A DNA stretch of 32,804 bases from DAOTKC01 sp035449045 (GCA_035449045.1 DAOTKC010000015.1:1-32804); one strand, 5' to 3'. Positions 24,395-32,784 are shown, counted from the stretch's first letter. Notes: generated by a model not told the origin, from the sequence alone. Made by a program: numbers and translations.

Positions 24395-26332
24395 TCAGCC
24401 CTTCGTATACGCCTCAAGCGTGCCGCGGTTGATGACGAAGTCGGGCGAGGTCACATAGTCGTCGAACATAATGCCTTTCATAAAGGTGCCGAAAACGACT
24501 TCGTCAAAAAGCTTGGATAATTGAATTTCGCCCGTCAGCATTATATTGTTTTCGGTCGAAACCGTCTGGTCGGCCGGGAAGTAGGCGGCGAGGTCAATTC
24601 CCAGAAGCGCTTTAATCATGCCGAAGGAATTGCCGAGCGAATAAAGTAGGTTTTCAACGTCGCCGGTGAACCAAGCCGACACGATGGGAAGCTCTTGCAG
24701 CGCATCAAACTTCATAATGTTTTCGAGCGTGCCCGAACAGATTAAATCGAGAATTCCCGAGTCATAGAGTTTATTCAGCATTTCGGTAGAGTCATGGTCA
24801 ACGATTGCGGGATTGAACTCGGACAAAAATCCCCACAAATCGTTTTCGGCCAAGTTAGCGAAAATCCCGTAGATGCCTAGCTTCAATATTTGGATTTCGG
24901 CCGAGCCTACAGTGTAACGCACCTCGCCCTGCCCGAACGCTTTCATGAGCGCCGTCACGCCCAAATCCAAAAGCGAGGTGTAGCATGATGCGGGCAGAGT
25001 GCCGTCGTAGCCGTATTTTTTGGCAAGCCCCTCTACCGAAACGCCGCCGTTCGCGTCCTTTATATAAATCGGCGCGTTTACATAGTCAAAAAGTGCCGTT
25101 TGAACGAAGTCCTCGACCGCCTCTCTCTCGGCCTCGCCGAGCTCCTCTAAATCGGCGCCAAGCGCGAACTTGGCAAAATATTCGGGAATCGCGTCCATTA
25201 TCGGCTGGATTTTGGCGATAAAATCGGTCTTGGTAAAGTCAAAGGCGAAAGCGTTGAAGTCGGCAAGGATGGCCGAGCGGTCGGCTTCGGAAAGATAGGA
25301 AGGGAGATATTCCGCCTTGGGCGTTCCCATATTTATACGCGATACGTCCAAGTAGTTTTTAGTGAACCTGATTTTATAATATCCGCTGTAATAAGTCGTC
25401 AGCGCGTTGCCCATCACCTCGACGAAATTATAGGTTTTCTCCTCGTTGGCCGCCACCTTCATGGTGTCGTTGGTGTGGACGTGGGCGGATAAGATGTATG
25501 TAAGGCCGGCCTCCGCCATCTTGGTTTTGAAGTAGTTGTTGTCGGCCTGCCCGAAATATCCCGTCGACGGCGCTATCTTCAAGGTTTCATACAGTCCGAC
25601 GAAGCGTTCGCCGACCGGCCGATGCAGCATGAGGAGGGGAGCTTTGCCGGCGTCTTTGGCCGCCTTGACCTCGCCCGCCAACCAGTTTATGTGGTCTTCG
25701 GAATACTCGACCGAAATATCGTCGCAGGCTATCAGCGTGTATTTTTCATTCAAGTCGACGGAGTAGGACAGCGCGTCGCCGCCGTATTGTTTGGTGCCCG
25801 AATATCCGAAATCGGCGTAAATTTCGGCAAACCGCTCACGCGTCACGCCGGTGATGGGAGTTATCCCCGCGGCGGTGTAGATATGGGGCGGCGTTTGATT
25901 GATGTCAATATCGTGATTGCCCGGGATGACGTAGACGGTGACGCCGTGTTGCTCCACCCGCCTGAGCTCGGCGGCTATCTCGAGATGGGAAACCTCGGCT
26001 TCCGTTTCGCTCAAATCGCCTCCAATCAGAAGAAGCTTGACACCGCTTGCTATGACCTCGTCGCAAAACGTTCTGAATATTGCGCGGGAGATGAAGTTCA
26101 TTTTTTGCGAATTCTGTTCACGCGCGACAAAGGAGGGATAGCGGTAGTCGACTATTTCGCCCGTCTCCGACATATGGTGGGTGTCGCTGGCGAAAAAAAA
26201 CTCGATTTCGGTCGCCTCGGCCGCCGCCTTTTGCTGTTCGGTCAAAGCTTTGGGCTTCTTGCAGGCGGTAAGGCCGGCCGCGGCAAGCAAAGCCAGCATT
26301 AAAACAAGCGCGAAAAGAAAAAACTTTCTCAT
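24395..26332 (-). CDS. Large lipoprotein metallophosphoesterase
   Basis: The 645-residue protein starts with a lipoprotein signal peptide ending in LTAC (Cys24). The calcineurin-like domain follows: ASDTHH (Asp50, His52), GGDLSE (104-109), PGNHDID (137-143), MLHRPVG and the AHVHTND histidines. The rest (about 350-645) is helical and not recognised by me; such tails are found in several surface phosphoesterases of gut Bacillota. It is probably anchored outside the membrane and hydrolyses phosphate esters or diesters. A GAGGGGG site precedes the ATG. It lies between the sugar symporter gene (33 bases upstream) and the esterase gene, pointing to a nutrient-uptake role. Confidence 0.88.
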   Translation of the reverse strand: MRKFFLFALVLMLALLAAAGLTACKKPKALTEQQKAAAEATEIEFFFASDTHHMSETGEIVDYRYPSFVAREQNSQKMNFISRAIFRTFCDEVIASGVKLLLIGGDLSETEAEVSHLEIAAELRRVEQHGVTVYVIPGNHDIDINQTPPHIYTAAGITPITGVTRERFAEIYADFGYSGTKQYGGDALSYSVDLNEKYTLIACDDISVEYSEDHINWLAGEVKAAKDAGKAPLLMLHRPVGERFVGLYETLKIAPSTGYFGQADNNYFKTKMAEAGLTYILSAHVHTNDTMKVAANEEKTYNFVEVMGNALTTYYSGYYKIRFTKNYLDVSRINMGTPKAEYLPSYLSEADRSAILADFNAFAFDFTKTDFIAKIQPIMDAIPEYFAKFALGADLEELGEAEREAVEDFVQTALFDYVNAPIYIKDANGGVSVEGLAKKYGYDGTLPASCYTSLLDLGVTALMKAFGQGEVRYTVGSAEIQILKLGIYGIFANLAENDLWGFLSEFNPAIVDHDSTEMLNKLYDSGILDLICSGTLENIMKFDALQELPIVSAWFTGDVENLLYSLGNSFGMIKALLGIDLAAYFPADQTVSTENNIMLTGEIQLSKLFDEVVFGTFMKGIMFDDYVTSPDFVINRGTLEAYTKG

Positions 26333-26365
26333 AAAAATTCCCCCTCTAAAATATATGGGCTGGGA

Positions 26366-27955
26366 TCAATCGGAGAGAACCGCTTCAACGCCGCATTCGC
26401 ATATCTGCTCTTCGCTCGGCTCGCCAAGGTTTTTTGCGCGCGCCTCGCTTATTTCGTTGATCATAACGGCGTATTTTTCTTCATCTATTTTGAACTTGGC
26501 GAGATAAATTATGTAGGCGATGAAAATCAACACTAAGGGAATGAAGGCTATGCAGGCGCGGAGCCAGAAAGTTGCGTCCGCTCCCGCCGTCGCTATCAAT
26601 TCCTTAATTTTCTCCGTCTTTTCGGCGGCCGTTATTAATTTTTGGTGCACTTGGTTTTCATATTCCGAAATGCCGTTGGTTATGTTGCGGATACCCAAGA
26701 TAAAATAGACGCCCGTAACGATGGCAATCTGGATTGCCGTGCCGAGCTTGGCCATGAGCGGGCGCATCGAGAAGATTATCGCCTCCTCGCGCTTACCCGT
26801 CCGCCACTCGTTATATTCCACGGTATTGCTGATGGAAATCGTCAAAATGTTGTAGAAAAAGCCTTGACCTATGCTTATGAATATTCCCCACGCCGCCAGC
26901 ACGAAGAAGTTCATCGGCCAGGCGACGCCCGTTAAAAAGAAACAGAGATAGCCGAAAACTATCAAAATAATGCTGAGGTGCAGAATTTGACGCCGCTTGA
27001 ACTTTTTGGCGGCGAGGGAGTATAAAATCATGGGAATGCCCGTCGATATGCCGAATATGACGGAAAACGCCATGGCAAAGTAGCCCTCATAGCCGAACTG
27101 TAAGTAGATATACATCGTCAGCATTTGGGTGCCCGCGCCTCCCAAGTTATAGATGAGCATGATGAGCGCGACCCAGAGAAGCTGGTCGTTTTTGGCAATG
27201 ACCTTGAACATTTTTTTGAGACCGCCCTCGCCTTTGACTTTGGGCGGAGGAGGCGGCGCCGCCTTTTCTTTGACTCCCAGCACCGTCATGACCTGACAGC
27301 CGATAAAGCAGACGGCAATGATGACGCTGACGACGGCATAGGCGGTGACGGCGTTGCCGCCGATGGCGTAGGCGCCCGCCGTCAAAAAGGGTATGACGGC
27401 AAAGCCCAACCCGCCTCCCACGCCGGCGAGCAAATTAGCCCACGACGTTGTGAAGTCGCGGTCGGCGCGGTTGCTGGTGAGCGCGGGAAGCATCGACCAA
27501 TACCCTATGTCGTTCATGGTGAAGGTGATGTCCCAAAGCAAAAACATCAGGCCGAAAAAGATAATAAAACTCCAGCCTTGAAGCTTGGTCGTGAACATTA
27601 TCACCAAAATTATGGCGTTGGTGATGGCGCCGATAAGAATCCACGGCTTGAATTTGCCGTATTTTCCGCGCGTGTTCTCGATTATGCTGCCCATTATCGG
27701 GTCGTTGAAGGCGTCCCAGATGCGGCAGATTATCATGACGATGCCGATGCCCGCCTGCATGGCGGCGTCAATCTGGCGCGTCAGCATGATGAAGGTCAGC
27801 ATGTGTCCGCTGAACAGGCTGTATGCCATATCACGGCCTATTCCGCCGAAACAGTAAGTCCAGCGCGTTCTCGGCGACATTTTGGCGTCAATAGAAACTG
27901 CTTTTTCGCAGGTCGTGGCGTCGATAGAAGCGGTGTTCTCGCAAGTATTGCTCAT
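26366..27955 (-). CDS. GPH-family sugar:cation symporter
   Basis: The 529-residue protein is a twelve-segment glycoside-pentoside-hexuronide symporter (MelB-like). It shows the YCFGGIGRDMAY start, IWDAFNDPIMGSIIENTRGKYGKFKPWIL, a family signature of the first cytoplasmic loop, and the later RQILH and NTVEYNEWRTGKREEAI segments. It would import a sugar or glycoside with Na+ or H+. Oddities: an 11-residue imperfect repeat at the N-terminus (CENTASIDATT and CEKAVSIDAKM), a long polar insert before the last membrane helix, and an extended C-terminal tail. The ATG at 27955 follows AAAGGA. First gene of a three-gene operon. Confidence 0.9.
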   Translation of the reverse strand: MSNTCENTASIDATTCEKAVSIDAKMSPRTRWTYCFGGIGRDMAYSLFSGHMLTFIMLTRQIDAAMQAGIGIVMIICRIWDAFNDPIMGSIIENTRGKYGKFKPWILIGAITNAIILVIMFTTKLQGWSFIIFFGLMFLLWDITFTMNDIGYWSMLPALTSNRADRDFTTSWANLLAGVGGGLGFAVIPFLTAGAYAIGGNAVTAYAVVSVIIAVCFIGCQVMTVLGVKEKAAPPPPPKVKGEGGLKKMFKVIAKNDQLLWVALIMLIYNLGGAGTQMLTMYIYLQFGYEGYFAMAFSVIFGISTGIPMILYSLAAKKFKRRQILHLSIILIVFGYLCFFLTGVAWPMNFFVLAAWGIFISIGQGFFYNILTISISNTVEYNEWRTGKREEAIIFSMRPLMAKLGTAIQIAIVTGVYFILGIRNITNGISEYENQVHQKLITAAEKTEKIKELIATAGADATFWLRACIAFIPLVLIFIAYIIYLAKFKIDEEKYAVMINEISEARAKNLGEPSEEQICECGVEAVLSD

Positions 27956-28019
27956 GTCGTGTCCTTTTGTTAGATAATAAGATAGAAAGGCGCGCGTCCC
28001 AAAAAATCGCCTACCTATT

Positions 28020-28048
28020 ATAATAATATATCGGGTCGGCACGGTCAA
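28020..28048 (-). promoter_or_regulatory. Promoter of the symporter operon
   Basis: The minus strand reads TTGACC, 17 bases, TATTAT. Transcription would start near 28013, leaving a leader of about 58 bases before the symporter ATG. Confidence 0.72.
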
Positions 28049-28078
28049 TCAACTTTTTTAACAGTCGTCAAAAAAATT

Positions 28079-28131
28079 AAAAACCGACAGGCTTTTTTGA
28101 ATAAGCAAGCAAATCGGCCTAATCGGTTTTT
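28079..28131. repeat. Imperfect long hairpin in the divergent region
   Basis: AAAAACCGA-C-AGGC pairs with GCCT-AA-TCGGTTTTT across a 24-base loop, giving a two-part stem with A and T tracts outside, like a bidirectional terminator. No gene ends here, so it may insulate the two promoters, be a regulator target, or be left from a lost gene. Confidence 0.5.
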
Positions 28132-28211
28132 ATCCGAGACGGCTCAAAAGAACGCTATTAAGGAAAAAAACGAGTTAAAAAAGCCGATGCGGTTGAAAAT
28201 TTTAAAATAGC

Positions 28212-28240
28212 TTGAAATAGTTTGCTTTTTTAAGTATAAT
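28212..28240 (+). promoter_or_regulatory. Promoter of the oxidoreductase gene
   Basis: TTGAAA, 17 bases, TATAAT, giving a start near 28247 and a 20-base leader with the GGGAGAGAG site. The area around the -35 (28207-28231) is alike in 21 of 25 bases to the region 1595-1619 before lemA. Confidence 0.85.
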
Positions 28241-28266
28241 TAAAAAAAAATACAAAGGGAGAGAGT

Positions 28267-29526
28267 ATGAAAACAATATCCTGCATCGGGCTGGGCGACC
28301 GCGGCACCGAGTATTTAAGATTTATCAAACATTTTAATTCCAAAAAAATTAAAGTAACCGCGCTGTGCGATATAAAAAAGAGTGCGCTCGACGAGATAGC
28401 GCCCATCTATAAAATCCCCGAAAATATGCGGTTTTTGAGCGCCGACGAATTTTTCAAAAACGGCGCGCTCTCCGACGCCGTCATCATATCGACGCAGGAC
28501 AAGACTCATTTCGATATAACCAAGCGCGCCATCGAGGCGGGCTATAAATACATACTTTTGGAAAAGCCCGTCTCCGACAAAATCGAGGAATGCATAATTC
28601 TCCGCGATATGGCGAAAGAGCGCGGCGTTACGATTGTGGTTTGCCACGTGCTTCGCTATTCCGACTACTACCGCACTATAAAAGACGCCATAAGAAGCGG
28701 CGCCATCGGCGAGTTGATTTCGATAAACCACGTCGAAAACATCGGCTACTTCCACTTTTCGCACAGCTACGTCAGGGGCTCGTGGCGGAGAGAGGAGCTT
28801 TCCTCGCCCTCCATTCTCGCCAAGTGCTGCCACGACCTCGACCTTTTAGGCTGGTTCGTCGATAAAAAGCCGGTGGCGGTCAGCTCGACGGGCGGGCTCC
28901 ACTACTTCAAGCGCGAAAACGCGCCCGAGGGCGCGGCGGAACGCTGCCTTGCCGGCTGCAAAGCCAAGGAAAACTGCGTCTACGACTGCGAGGCGCTATA
29001 TATCACCGACCCCATTTGGCGCGCCACTTTCTTAAGGCTCAAAGGGCGCACGATAACGGGCGTCAAGGGCGCCACTAAGGAGCAGAAATACCAAGCGCTT
29101 AAAGAGGGGCCCTACGGAAGATGCGTCTATCAAAGCGACAACGACGTCTGCGACCATCAAATTGTCAACATCCTATTTGAGGACGGCAAAACCGCGACTT
29201 TGACTATGACGGCGTTCTCGGCGCAGTGCCACCGCGAAAGCCAGATAGTGGGAACGAAAGGCGAAATAATCGCGAGAAAAGGCAAAATTTATCTCAAAGT
29301 GTTCAAGCAATTTAAAAAGAACATCAACAAATCCCTCCTTCGCCTGCCCGGTCACATCGAGGGCGACATCCGCACCGTGGCGAGCTTCGTCCGCCTCGTT
29401 AACGGCGAGCTTAAAAACATGGAGGACGTCACCACCATCGACGCCACCATCCAATCCCACCGCCTCGCCCATCTCGCCGAAATATCGAGAAAAAGCGGCG
29501 GCGAGCTTGTGAAATACGAGGAATAA
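28267..29526 (+). CDS. Gfo/Idh/MocA-family oxidoreductase with a four-cysteine insert
   Basis: The 419-residue protein has an N-terminal Rossmann domain (CIGLGDRGTEYL, residues 6-17), the LLEKPVS motif (EKP at 99-101) and the catalytic-type histidine in CCHDLDLLG (His189). These enzymes use NAD(P) to oxidise or reduce sugars, inositols or related cyclic polyols. In the C-terminal half is a Cys cluster, Cys227-x3-Cys231-x5-Cys237-x3-Cys241, which could bind zinc or an iron-sulfur centre; a similar cysteine region occurs in one subgroup of the family. A GGGAGAGAG site precedes the ATG. It diverges from the sugar symporter operon and may act on the imported sugar (inference). Confidence 0.9.
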   Translation: MKTISCIGLGDRGTEYLRFIKHFNSKKIKVTALCDIKKSALDEIAPIYKIPENMRFLSADEFFKNGALSDAVIISTQDKTHFDITKRAIEAGYKYILLEKPVSDKIEECIILRDMAKERGVTIVVCHVLRYSDYYRTIKDAIRSGAIGELISINHVENIGYFHFSHSYVRGSWRREELSSPSILAKCCHDLDLLGWFVDKKPVAVSSTGGLHYFKRENAPEGAAERCLAGCKAKENCVYDCEALYITDPIWRATFLRLKGRTITGVKGATKEQKYQALKEGPYGRCVYQSDNDVCDHQIVNILFEDGKTATLTMTAFSAQCHRESQIVGTKGEIIARKGKIYLKVFKQFKKNINKSLLRLPGHIEGDIRTVASFVRLVNGELKNMEDVTTIDATIQSHRLAHLAEISRKSGGELVKYEE

Positions 29527-29561
29527 TTTTGATAAGCATCAGTTCGATTATATTGTTTTAT

Positions 29562-29590
29562 TTGCAAAAGGAGTCGTTTAAGCTTATAAA
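29562..29590 (+). promoter_or_regulatory. Promoter of hcp
   Basis: TTGCAA, 17 bases, TATAAA. Transcription would start near 29597 and give a leader of about 81 bases that contains the inverted repeat at 29610-29627. Confidence 0.65.
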
Positions 29591-29609
29591 ATGATTAACT
29601 AAAAGCGCG

Positions 29610-29627
29610 ATTCGGTTAAATCCGAAT
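29610..29627. repeat. Inverted repeat in the hcp leader
   Basis: ATTCGG-TTAAAT-CCGAAT is an 18-bp inverted repeat about 13 bases after the likely start point of hcp. It could be a repressor site or an RNA hairpin. It is not a match to a regulator site that I know. Confidence 0.45.
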
Positions 29628-29677
29628 TTTGAAAAACGGTAAACCGCATAAAAAATCGAAAGAAAAGGAGAAAGATT

Positions 29678-31303
29678 ATGTCGATGTTTTGTTATCAATG
29701 CCAGGAAACCGCCGGCAACACCGGCTGCACTATCAGAGGGGTATGCGGTAAAACCGAGGAAGTCGCCAAGCTTCAGGATTTGCTCATCTATACGCTGAAA
29801 GGCGTCGCGCTGCTGCTCAAAAAAACGGCGGCGGCTCCTTCCGGAAGCTTAAGCCGCGAAATTTTGAACAGCCTCTTTATCACCATAACCAACGCCAACT
29901 TCGACGACGCCGCCATCGAGCGGCAAATCAAGAAGATGCTGGCGTTCCGCGACGGCTTAAAGACGGCGGGTTATAAAGCAGGCCACGACGCCGAGACTTT
30001 CAGCGTGAGCGGCCGCGCCGATATGCTCGAAAAGGCCGCTTCGGTGGGCGTGCTGGCGACGGAAGACGCCGATATCCGTTCGCTCATTCAAATGATTACC
30101 TATGGTTTGAAGGGCATGGCGGCTTATGCCGAGCACGCGCTCAACATCACTAAAATAGCCGATTCCGAAATAGTTGCATTCATAGTCGACACTCTCGCCG
30201 CGCTGACCGATGCCGGCCAAACCGCACAATCGCTGGTGGCGCTGGTGCTGAAAACGGGCGAATACGGCGTCAAGGCCATGGCGGCATTGGACGCCGCCAA
30301 CACCCAAAAATACGGCAACCCCGAGATTACCGAGGTTGCAATCGGCGTCAGAGAAAACCCCGCCATTTTAATTTCGGGGCACGACTTATGCGACCTCGAA
30401 CAGCTTTTGGAACAGACAAAGGACGCCGGCGTCGACGTCTACACCCACGGCGAAATGCTTCCCGCGCATTATTATCCCTATTTTAAGAAGTATAAAAATC
30501 TCGTTGGCAACTACGGCGGCGCGTGGTGGAAGCAGCTCAGCGAATTCGAAACCTTCAAAGGAACCATACTTTTCACCACCAACTGCATAGTGCCGCCCCG
30601 AAGCGAAGAAGTGCGCGCGCGAATTTTCACCACCAATTCGGCGGGCTATCCCAGCTGCAAACATATCGAGCCCGACGAAAACGGCAAAAAGGATTTTTCC
30701 GAGCTGATCGCACTTGCCAAGACGCTGCCGCCGCCCCGTGAAATCGAATCGGGTAGCATAATCGGCGGCTTTGCGCATAATCAGGTATCGGCGCTGAAAG
30801 GAAAGATTGCCGAGGCTGTTAAATCCGGCGCAATCAAGAAATTTTTCGTGATGGGGGGCTGCGACGGCAGGATGCGCACGCGCGAATATTACGCCGAGTT
30901 TGCCAAAAAGCTTGCCGCCGACACCGTGATTTTAACGGCGGGTTGCGCCAAATACCGCTATAACAAACTGGGATTGGGCGAAATCGGGGGCATTCCCAGA
31001 GTGCTCGACGCCGGTCAATGCAACGATTCCTATTCGCTGGTGCTCATCGCGCTGGAACTTAAGGAGCTGTTCGGGCTCGACGACGTCAACAAGCTTCCCA
31101 TTGTCTACAATATCGCGTGGTATGAGCAAAAGGCCGTCATAGTGCTGCTTGCGCTTCTTTATCTCGGCGTTAAAAACATCCACCTCGGCCCCACGTTGCC
31201 CGGCTTCCTCTCGCCCAACGTCGCCAAAGTTTTGGTGGAAAAATTCGGCATAGCCGGCATCGGCACGCCCGACGCCGACCTCGCCGCCTTTTTGGAAAGC
31301 TAA
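29678..31303 (+). CDS. hcp: Hybrid cluster protein (hydroxylamine reductase)
   Basis: The 541-residue protein is a hybrid cluster protein, which carries an N-terminal 4Fe-4S cluster and a 4Fe-2S-2O cluster and reduces NO or hydroxylamine. Residues 3-25 hold Cys5-x2-Cys8-x8-Cys17-x5-Cys23 for the first cluster, a class I (anaerobe) spacing. Hybrid-cluster ligands are seen in ISGHDLCDLEQL (His), THGEMLPAHYYP (Glu), TTNCIVPP, GYPSCKHI and LTAGCAKYRYNK (Cys). It detoxifies nitrogen oxides in anaerobes. A strong AAAGGAGAAAG site precedes the ATG. It is monocistronic, with its own promoter and terminator. No reductase partner gene (hcr) is adjacent, as expected for class I. Confidence 0.95.
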   Translation: MSMFCYQCQETAGNTGCTIRGVCGKTEEVAKLQDLLIYTLKGVALLLKKTAAAPSGSLSREILNSLFITITNANFDDAAIERQIKKMLAFRDGLKTAGYKAGHDAETFSVSGRADMLEKAASVGVLATEDADIRSLIQMITYGLKGMAAYAEHALNITKIADSEIVAFIVDTLAALTDAGQTAQSLVALVLKTGEYGVKAMAALDAANTQKYGNPEITEVAIGVRENPAILISGHDLCDLEQLLEQTKDAGVDVYTHGEMLPAHYYPYFKKYKNLVGNYGGAWWKQLSEFETFKGTILFTTNCIVPPRSEEVRARIFTTNSAGYPSCKHIEPDENGKKDFSELIALAKTLPPPREIESGSIIGGFAHNQVSALKGKIAEAVKSGAIKKFFVMGGCDGRMRTREYYAEFAKKLAADTVILTAGCAKYRYNKLGLGEIGGIPRVLDAGQCNDSYSLVLIALELKELFGLDDVNKLPIVYNIAWYEQKAVIVLLALLYLGVKNIHLGPTLPGFLSPNVAKVLVEKFGIAGIGTPDADLAAFLES

Positions 31304-31349
31304 TATACCGATTTTAAAACGGACTTGATTTTAAGCAGTTCCGAATATT

Positions 31350-31382
31350 AAAAACCGCGCTTTGTTGACGCGGTTTTTTTTT
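31350..31382 (+). terminator. Terminator after hcp
   Basis: AAAAACCGCG and CGCGGTTTTT pair around a 9-base loop, with a T run to 31382, 47 bases after the hcp stop codon. Confidence 0.9.
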
Positions 31383-31410
31383 GTAATAGTTGGATTTGCG
31401 GTTTTGTGTA

Positions 31411-31419
31411 TGTTATAAT
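31411..31419 (+). promoter_or_regulatory. Extended -10 promoter giving a leaderless rRNA-methyltransferase mRNA
   Basis: TGTTATAAT is an extended -10 with a weak -35 (TGGATT, 17 bases away). It ends 6 bases before the ATG at 31426, so the predicted transcription start falls on or next to the start codon. No ribosome site exists upstream. Confidence 0.7.
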
Positions 31420-31425
31420 CAAAGA

Positions 31426-32784
31426 ATGAAGCGCGGCGAGGAAATTGAACTTCACATCGACGATATCGGGACGGACGGCGAGGGCATAGCGCACTGCGAC
31501 GGCTGCACCGTGTTCCTGCCTTTTGCGGCGGCGGGAGAAAGGGTTTTAGCAAGAGTCAATTTTGTCAAGAAAAATCTTGCGTTCGCCGACTTAATCCGCG
31601 TCATTGAGCCTTCGGCGGACAGGGTAAAGCCACCTTGCCGATATTTTACCGTTTGCGGCGGCTGCGATATTCAGCATCTTGCTCCCACGGCACAGGCGAA
31701 GTTTAAGCGGGATAAGCTGATTAACACTTTGAGAAAGGCGCTCGGGAGCAATATGCCCGAGGTTGAAAACACGGTAAGCGGCAATAACAGTTTTTATTAC
31801 CGCAACAAGTTTCAGGCGCCGTTCGGATTTAACGGCAAAGTAGTCTTAGGGTTTTTTCAAAAAAACAGCCACAAGGTAGTGCCGATAGAAAGCTGCATGC
31901 TTCACGCCGATTGGGCGGACAGGCTGATGGCGGCGGTGCTCGGCTGGGCTAATTCGTGTGGCGTCTCGGTATACGATGAGGCGAGCGGCACAGGCCTGCT
32001 TCGCCACCTTGCGGCAAGATATATCGGCGGCCGCCTCTTCATCACGCTCGTCATAAACGGCGACGGCGTGCCGAGGCAGGAGAGCCTGATTTTGGCGCTC
32101 CGCCAAAAGTTTCCCGACTTCGCGCTCTATTTTTCACCCAACAAGAAAAATACCAACGTCATATTCGGCGATACAGCGAAGCTCATATGCGGCGAGGAAA
32201 AAGCGGTGACGGTAAACGGGCTCGAAATGCGGTTGCATCCCCTCTCTTTCCTTCAAGTCAACGACGAGGTGCGCGAAAATCTCTATGTTCGTGTTCTCGA
32301 CAGCCTCGCCGGCTCCGACGTCGTCATTGACGCTTACAGCGGCGCGGGAATATTGACCGCGCTCATCGCCAAACGGCTGGAAAACGCCCGTGTCTACGGC
32401 ATAGAAATAGTCAAAGAAGCCGTCCTCGACGCCGACCGCCTTATGGCCGAAAACGGCCTTTGCGACCGCGTAACGAACATCTTAGGCGACGCCGCCGTCG
32501 AGCTTCCCAAGCTGATTTCCAAATTATCCGCACAATCTAATGAACCCGTTGTAAGCGTAGTCCTCGACCCGCCGAGAAAGGGTTGCGACAGCGCCGTCAT
32601 ATCCGCGCTTCTCGACGCAAAACCCCATCAAATAATCTACGTTTCCTGCAATCCGGCCACCCTCGCGCGAGACCTCGCCCTACTCGCCCCCGCCTACCAA
32701 ATCACTTCCATTACTCCTCTCGACATGTTCCCCCAAACGAGCCACGTTGAGACGGTAGTATTGATAACAAAGAAAAATGATTGA
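31426..32784 (+). CDS. rlmD: 23S rRNA (uracil-5-)-methyltransferase, RlmD/TrmA family
   Basis: The 452-residue protein methylates a uridine at carbon 5 in 23S rRNA. An N-terminal TRAM domain (about 1-60, HIDDIGTDGEGIAH) is followed by the iron-sulfur ligands CRYFTVCGGC (Cys71, Cys77, Cys80) and Cys157 (IESCMLH). The catalytic domain has FLQVN, the SAM motif VIDAYSGAGILT, DPPRKGC and SCNPATLARD with nucleophile Cys408, then HVETV with the general-base glutamate. The cluster spacing matches RumA/RlmD. In Bacillota one enzyme may methylate two sites (RlmCD), so the exact target is open. The ATG is the only sensible start but lacks a ribosome site; the mRNA is probably leaderless. Twenty bases remain after the stop. 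Confidence 0.93.
   Translation: MKRGEEIELHIDDIGTDGEGIAHCDGCTVFLPFAAAGERVLARVNFVKKNLAFADLIRVIEPSADRVKPPCRYFTVCGGCDIQHLAPTAQAKFKRDKLINTLRKALGSNMPEVENTVSGNNSFYYRNKFQAPFGFNGKVVLGFFQKNSHKVVPIESCMLHADWADRLMAAVLGWANSCGVSVYDEASGTGLLRHLAARYIGGRLFITLVINGDGVPRQESLILALRQKFPDFALYFSPNKKNTNVIFGDTAKLICGEEKAVTVNGLEMRLHPLSFLQVNDEVRENLYVRVLDSLAGSDVVIDAYSGAGILTALIAKRLENARVYGIEIVKEAVLDADRLMAENGLCDRVTNILGDAAVELPKLISKLSAQSNEPVVSVVLDPPRKGCDSAVISALLDAKPHQIIYVSCNPATLARDLALLAPAYQITSITPLDMFPQTSHVETVVLITKKND

Larger units (their letters stand above)
27956..28266. other. Divergent control region between symporter operon and oxidoreductase gene
   Basis: These 311 bases contain no gene. They hold a promoter for each side (28020-28048 leftward, 28212-28240 rightward) and a terminator-like hairpin in the middle (28079-28131). 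The rest is AT-rich without clear open frames. Confidence 0.7.

Noticed and set aside
25622..26302. Open frame antisense to the large phosphoesterase gene
   Set aside because: No ribosome site or motif; the opposite strand has clear catalytic motifs.
27125..27973. Open frame antisense to the symporter gene (282 codons)
   Set aside because: The composition is charged and repetitive (Asp, His, Arg rich), typical of the complement of a membrane protein gene; no family resemblance.
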